A stretch of 7,852 nt of DNA, from the NCBI GenBank assembly GCA_003233535.1, contig QIMA01000427.1, positions 1 to 7,852 on the forward strand, given 5' to 3'. The translations under genes were made by a program, and so were the position numbers. Below are positions 5,483-7,852 of this stretch, piece after piece. The notes under the pieces are model-generated. The model was not told the DNA's origin and searched no databases. It was given only the letters and a program-made list of their open reading frames with translations. The DNA comes from Rhodanobacteraceae bacterium. Its GTDB lineage: Bacteria; Pseudomonadota; Gammaproteobacteria; Xanthomonadales; SZUA-5. Positions within the stretch are counted from its first letter, which is position 1. Each line of letters begins with the position of its first letter.

Positions 5483-6790
5483 TCAAAGCAGTAAGCGTCT
5501 GATGTCGGTTAGTTGTCGGCCCACAAACGCGGTGAAGCGTGCTGCGGCGGCTCCATCAATAACCCGGTGGTCGTAGCTAAGAGACAGCGGCAGCATCAGC
5601 CGCGGATCGAAACTGCTGCCGTTCCAAACCGGCTTCATAGCCGAGCGTGAGACGCCGAGTATGGCCACTTCGGGCGCATTGATAATCGGCGTAAAGCCAG
5701 TCCCGCCGATGCCGCCCAGCGATGAGATCGAGAAGCAGCCGCCCTGCATGTCGTTGGCTTTGAGTTTCTTTTCGCGCGCTCGCACGCTGACTTCGCCGAG
5801 TTCGCGAGCCAAATCCAGCAAACTCTTCGTGTCACAGTCACGAATTACCGGCACCATCAGCCCATCGGGCGTGTCCACGGCGATTCCGATGTGGAAGTAG
5901 CGCTTCAATACTAGGTTGTCGCCATCGAGCGCGGAGTTGAACTGCGGAAACTCCTGCAGCGCGCGCACCGCCGCCTTGATCAAAAACACCAGCGGGGTGA
6001 CTTTGACGTCTTTGTGCTCGCTACCGATCTGCTTGCGGAAGGACTCCATCTCAGTGATGTCGGCCTCGTCCTGCTGCGTGACGTGCGGAATCATCGCCCA
6101 GTTACGCGCCAAATTGGCGCCGGAGATCTTCTGAATTCGTGACAGCGGCTGTGTCTCGATCTCGCCAAACTTGGCGAAATCAGTCTTCGGCCAAGGAATG
6201 AGTTGCAAGCCGCCTTGCCCGCCAGATGCAGCGGCCGTTTGCGGCGAACTTAACGCACCTTTGACGAAGCCGTTGACGTCCTCGCGGGTAATCCGGCCTT
6301 TCCGTCCGCTGCCGCTTACGCGCGACAGATCCACGCCCAGTTCGCGCGCATAGCGACGAATGCCGGGCGAAGCGTGCGCCGGTTGACCACCGCTACTCAC
6401 TGGCGCTACGGGCGCTGCGACCGGCGCTGCGACTGCTGCCTTGGCTGCCGATTGGCTGGCGGGTTGCTGAACCACAGCGGCGGCAGCCGACGGTGCTGGT
6501 GCCGGTAAAGCGTCTGCCGGCTTCGCGTCTGCGGTCGATGCGGCAGCGGACGGCTCTTCGATGAGCGCAACGATGGCACCTTCGGAGACGTTGTCGCCCA
6601 CTTTGATCTTGATCTCGCGGATCGTCCCGGCGAAAGGTGCAGGCACCTCCATAATCGCCTTGTCGGACTCCAACGTTACCAATCCCTGGTCCAGTTTGAC
6701 CGTGTCGCCGACCGCAACCAGTACCTCGATTACCGGTACTGCATCCAAGTCGCCAATATCTGGAACTGTTGCTTCACGGGTCTGTGCCAC
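5483..6790 (-). CDS. aceF: Dihydrolipoyllysine-residue acetyltransferase (E2), pyruvate dehydrogenase complex
   Basis: E2 forms the PDH core and transfers the acetyl group from E1-bound intermediate via lipoate to CoA. The 435-residue form has one lipoyl domain (about 6-78; lysine K44 in ESDKAIME), an Ala/Pro-rich flexible linker (about 80-135), a peripheral subunit-binding domain (about 139-175, with HASPGIRRYARELGVDL and GSGRKGRITREDV), a second short linker, and the catalytic domain (about 210-435) ending with the active-site motif SYDHRVIDGA (H408, D412). The C-terminus RRLLL is typical. I choose GTG 6790-6788 because GGGAGG stands four bases upstream and a candidate promoter leaves a normal leader; ATG 6802 (four residues longer) has no Shine-Dalgarno but uses the better start codon. 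The frame is open to 6853, but upstream residues look non-native. No E1 gene adjoins it. Confidence 0.93.
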   Translation of the reverse strand: MAQTREATVPDIGDLDAVPVIEVLVAVGDTVKLDQGLVTLESDKAIMEVPAPFAGTIREIKIKVGDNVSEGAIVALIEEPSAAASTADAKPADALPAPAPSAAAAVVQQPASQSAAKAAVAAPVAAPVAPVSSGGQPAHASPGIRRYARELGVDLSRVSGSGRKGRITREDVNGFVKGALSSPQTAAASGGQGGLQLIPWPKTDFAKFGEIETQPLSRIQKISGANLARNWAMIPHVTQQDEADITEMESFRKQIGSEHKDVKVTPLVFLIKAAVRALQEFPQFNSALDGDNLVLKRYFHIGIAVDTPDGLMVPVIRDCDTKSLLDLARELGEVSVRAREKKLKANDMQGGCFSISSLGGIGGTGFTPIINAPEVAILGVSRSAMKPVWNGSSFDPRLMLPLSLSYDHRVIDGAAAARFTAFVGRQLTDIRRLLL

Positions 6791-6792
6791 TG

Positions 6793-6798
6793 GTCCTC
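6793..6798 (-). promoter_or_regulatory. Shine-Dalgarno that favours the GTG start of aceF
   Basis: On the minus strand the sequence reads ATGGGAGGACCAGTG. GGGAGG is a strong Shine-Dalgarno located inside the first codons of the alternative ATG start (6802) and four bases before GTG 6790. Its spacing is slightly short but far better than the region upstream of the ATG, which has no purine-rich motif. Confidence 0.5.
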
Positions 6799-6823
6799 CC
6801 ATTGGTTGATGCACGCTAAGCAC

Positions 6824-6853
6824 ATTGTCGCCGACAGCGGCGCAAAGGGCCAA
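6824..6853 (-). promoter_or_regulatory. Candidate sigma70 promoter for aceF-lpdA
   Basis: On the minus strand TTGGCC (6853-6848, four of six matches to the -35 consensus) is followed after 18 bases by GACAAT (6829-6824, four of six to the -10). It lies just downstream of the phasin terminator. Transcription would start near 6817, giving a leader of about 26 bases to GTG 6790. The match is moderate and unproven. Confidence 0.35.
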
Positions 6854-6911
6854 TGCTATCAGCCGAAATCAGCGCCGACTGGACGCCAGTGGTGCGAGTT
6901 CGTGACCCACA

Positions 6912-6955
6912 AACGAAAACGGCGCACCCCATCCATGGGGCGCGCCGCTTTCGTT
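6912..6955 (-). terminator. Strong intrinsic terminator of the phasin gene
   Basis: A 21-bp stem runs from 6912-6932 to 6935-6955: aacgaaa/tttcgtt, cggcgc/gcgccg and ccccat/atgggg, with a tiny loop. The two interruptions are A-C mismatches on the plus strand but G-U wobbles in minus-strand RNA, so the hairpin is fully paired only when transcribed in the phasin direction. In that direction the stem ends in a T-rich stretch (TTTTCGTTTGT). It separates the phasin from the aceF-lpdA unit. Confidence 0.85.
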
Positions 6956-6963
6956 GTACAAGA

Positions 6964-6986
6964 ACCGGTCAGTCAACCCGACCGGT
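6964..6986. repeat. Small inverted repeat between phasin and its terminator
   Basis: accggtc (6964-6970) and gaccggt (6980-6986) form a perfect 7-bp stem with a nine-base loop, about 60 bases after the phasin stop on the minus strand. It may stabilise the 3' end of the phasin mRNA. It has no T-run of its own. Confidence 0.5.
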
Positions 6987-7044
6987 GCGGCACGGCGACC
7001 AACCTCAAGGGGAGGGAGGGGCTCGTCGCACTGGGCCGCAAACC

Positions 7045-7419
7045 TTACTTGGCAGCCTTGGCAGCCTGTTTGACCGCGCCGTTGGCGGCCTCGAAGTTCA
7101 CCTTGGCCAACTCACCGAGGGCTTCGTTGGTCTTAGCCACGATGCCGAAAACTTCCTGGCTGGTGGAGTACATCTTTTCGCCGGAGTCTTTCACCATGCT
7201 CACGCTCTTCGGCAAAAGAGTCTTCAGCGCTTCTGGGTCACGGGCTTCGCTGGTCATCGAGAAAAGCTCGGAGGCAGCGCCAAAGCGATCTTCCATGGTC
7301 TTGAGCTGCACGCCGATCACTTTCTCGACGCCTTCGCTGGCGATCGCGTTGGCCTTCATCATGGCCTCGACGGCTTGCTTACCAAAACTGAGGAACTGCG
7401 TGTTGACTTGCTCAAACAT
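7045..7419 (-). CDS. Phasin family protein (PHA granule-associated)
   Basis: Phasins coat polyhydroxyalkanoate granules, controlling their size and number. The 124-residue product is almost entirely amphipathic helix with no cysteine, begins MFEQVNTQFLSFGKQAVEAM, and ends in an Ala/Lys-rich tail (AANGAVKQAAKAAK), which is the Phasin_2 (PF09361) pattern; the length is at the short end of that group. It has a good Shine-Dalgarno, GGGAG, nine bases before ATG 7419-7417. Upstream are a promoter-like pair and two operator-like palindromes; downstream is a strong terminator, so it looks monocistronic. Its neighbour is the PDH E2/E3 pair, which makes acetyl-CoA, the precursor of the polymer. No PHA synthase or phaR gene is in the window, so I leave the symbol empty, although phaP is the usual name for such genes. 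Confidence 0.88.
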   Translation of the reverse strand: MFEQVNTQFLSFGKQAVEAMMKANAIASEGVEKVIGVQLKTMEDRFGAASELFSMTSEARDPEALKTLLPKSVSMVKDSGEKMYSTSQEVFGIVAKTNEALGELAKVNFEAANGAVKQAAKAAK

Positions 7420-7443
7420 GGTGGTGGTCTCCCGACTGATAAA

Positions 7444-7458
7444 TGTTGCGATGCAGCA
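7444..7458 (-). promoter_or_regulatory. Operator-like palindrome 1 (PhaR/PhbF-type) at the phasin -10/start
   Basis: On the minus strand this 15-mer is TGCTGCATCGCAACA, fitting TG-N-TGC-NNN-GCAA, the motif I recall for the PHA regulator PhbF/PhaR of betaproteobacteria. It is palindromic except for one base pair. It overlaps the candidate -10 (7460-7455) and extends downstream of it, a position suited to repression. Binding is inferred. Confidence 0.55.
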
Positions 7459-7483
7459 TAACGGTACTTATGTTGCAGTGCAA
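7455..7483 (-). promoter_or_regulatory. Candidate phasin promoter
   Basis: On the minus strand TTGCAC (7483-7478; first three bases of the -35 consensus) is followed after exactly 17 bases by TATGCT (7460-7455; four of six matches to the -10). Transcription would start near 7448, about 29 bases before the phasin ATG. Both hexamers overlap the palindromic operators. Confidence 0.5.
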
Positions 7484-7485
7484 CA
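7471..7485 (-). promoter_or_regulatory. Operator-like palindrome 2 (PhaR/PhbF-type) over the phasin -35
   Basis: tgttgcagtgcaaca is a perfect 15-base palindrome (seven-base arms, one central base) and fits TG-N-TGC-NNN-GCAA on both strands. Its centre is 27 bases from that of palindrome 1. It covers the candidate -35 hexamer of the phasin gene. Confidence 0.65.
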
Positions 7486-7490
7486 AATGT

Positions 7491-7715
7491 AGCGCAACCG
7501 TTGGCGCGCATTCATTTATCGAACGCACAGGACGCTGGCGCGCGCCTGTCTCGTGTCTTCATAGGCGCGGTTTAGCCAGGGTGGCTGGTGTAGTGGGGCA
7601 CTGCGGGACGACACGCGCAGCGAATCGGGAGTCGACCAACTCCTCGCCGGCGATCATCTATTGAGCCACAACTATGGACGCCGCGACGCGCCTGTGGCAT
7701 GGTGCGCGCCCTCGT
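7491..7715. other. Intergenic stretch between phasin promoter and tRNA-Met, no gene seen
   Basis: I find no supported gene here. An open frame at 7443-7664 (+) starts inside the phasin operators, has an unlikely Cys/Arg-rich composition and lacks a Shine-Dalgarno. A five-base hairpin (agccaggGtggct, about 7573-7585) is present. The tRNA promoter should lie in the right part, where a GC-rich segment (gcgcgccc, 7704-7711) resembles the discriminator of stringently controlled stable-RNA promoters, but I cannot assign clear -35 and -10 boxes. Confidence 0.5.
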
Positions 7716-7792
7716 GGCTATGTAGCTCAGCTGGTTAGAGCGCGGCACTCATAATGCTGAGGTCGGTGGTTCGAGTCCACCCATAGCCACCA
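7716..7792 (+). tRNA. tRNA-Met (CAU), elongator type
   Basis: A complete 77-base cloverleaf: acceptor GGCTATG (7716-7722) pairs with CATAGCC (7782-7788). The D arm is GCTC/GAGC. The anticodon stem CGGCA/TGCTG holds the loop CTCATAA with anticodon CAT. The T arm is GGTGG/CCACC with loop TTCGAGT. A genomically encoded ACCA end follows (7789-7792). The acceptor and overall sequence resemble elongator tRNA-Met rather than initiator tRNA (the first acceptor pair G-C is matched) or the tRNA-Ile2 whose CAU is modified to lysidine (which usually begins GGCCCC). tRNA-Ile2 is the main alternative. Confidence 0.93.
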
Positions 7793-7802
7793 TTTCTGTG
7801 AA

Positions 7803-7833
7803 GTTGCTTTAAGATCAACACCTTAAATGCAAC
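7803..7833 (+). repeat. Inverted repeat just downstream of tRNA-Met
   Basis: gttgc-tttaag (7803-7813) pairs with cttaaa-t-gcaac (7822-7833), an 11-bp stem with one bulged t and an eight-base loop, starting eleven bases after the tRNA CCA. No T-run follows (ccccagaatcc), so it is not a classical intrinsic terminator. It may aid 3' processing of the tRNA precursor or be a weak terminator. Confidence 0.5.
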
Positions 7834-7852
7834 CCCCAGAATCCTTTCGGTA

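Noticed and set aside
6806..7492. Long plus-strand open frames opposite the phasin and its terminator
   Set aside because: They are antisense shadows of the phasin and run through the terminator hairpin; no family similarity is recognisable.
7443..7664. Open frame of 73 codons on the plus strand upstream of the tRNA
   Set aside because: It starts inside the phasin operator region, has no Shine-Dalgarno, and has a Cys/Arg-rich composition typical of chance frames in GC-rich DNA.
7661..7700. TTGAGC at 7661 as the -35 of the tRNA promoter
   Set aside because: No -10-like hexamer lies 16-18 bases downstream (cgacgc region), so no promoter is called.
1..7852. CRISPR array, retron, toxin-antitoxin or defence system
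   Set aside because: No repeat-spacer pattern, reverse transcriptase, nuclease or small gene pair of that kind is visible.

Overview
The window looks like a bacterial chromosome fragment from a moderately GC-rich proteobacterium, beta or gamma. The evidence is an aa3-oxidase-type SURF1/DUF2909 pair, a pyruvate dehydrogenase E2/E3 pair in which the E3 carries its own lipoyl domain, and a Phasin_2-type phasin indicating polyhydroxyalkanoate (PHA) storage. I cannot place it more precisely from sequence alone.

Left part (1-1306): a cytochrome c oxidase assembly remnant. SURF1 is on the minus strand and the small twin-membrane DUF2909 protein diverges from it on the plus strand. Downstream of SURF1 lies a 162-bp MITE-like element (139-300) with 18/20 matching inverted ends; it supplies the last codons and stop of SURF1. 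Then comes the start of the next membrane protein, which runs in frame into a perfect 59-base copy of an internal SURF1 segment at the window edge. That is either a tandem duplication or an assembly artefact.

Middle (1315-3380): a 2-oxoglutarate/Fe(II) oxygenase with a basic coiled-coil tail, immediately followed by a decayed C-terminal fragment of an ACT-domain protein (COG3602-like), and then a convergent YrbG/CaxA-type Ca2+/Na+ antiporter. The usual cox structural genes are absent beside DUF2909, so this looks like a rearrangement boundary.

Right part (3505-7852): on the minus strand, a phasin, then aceF (PDH E2), then lpdA (PDH E3 with lipoyl domain). No aceE (E1) is adjacent. A long hairpin terminator separates the phasin from aceF, so aceF-lpdA probably has its own promoter. 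The phasin promoter carries two palindromes fitting a PhaR/PhbF-type operator, one over the -35 and one at the -10/start. An elongator tRNA-Met closes the window on the plus strand. Functionally, PDH supplies acetyl-CoA and the phasin covers the storage polymer made from it. I found no CRISPR array, transposase, toxin-antitoxin or defence system.
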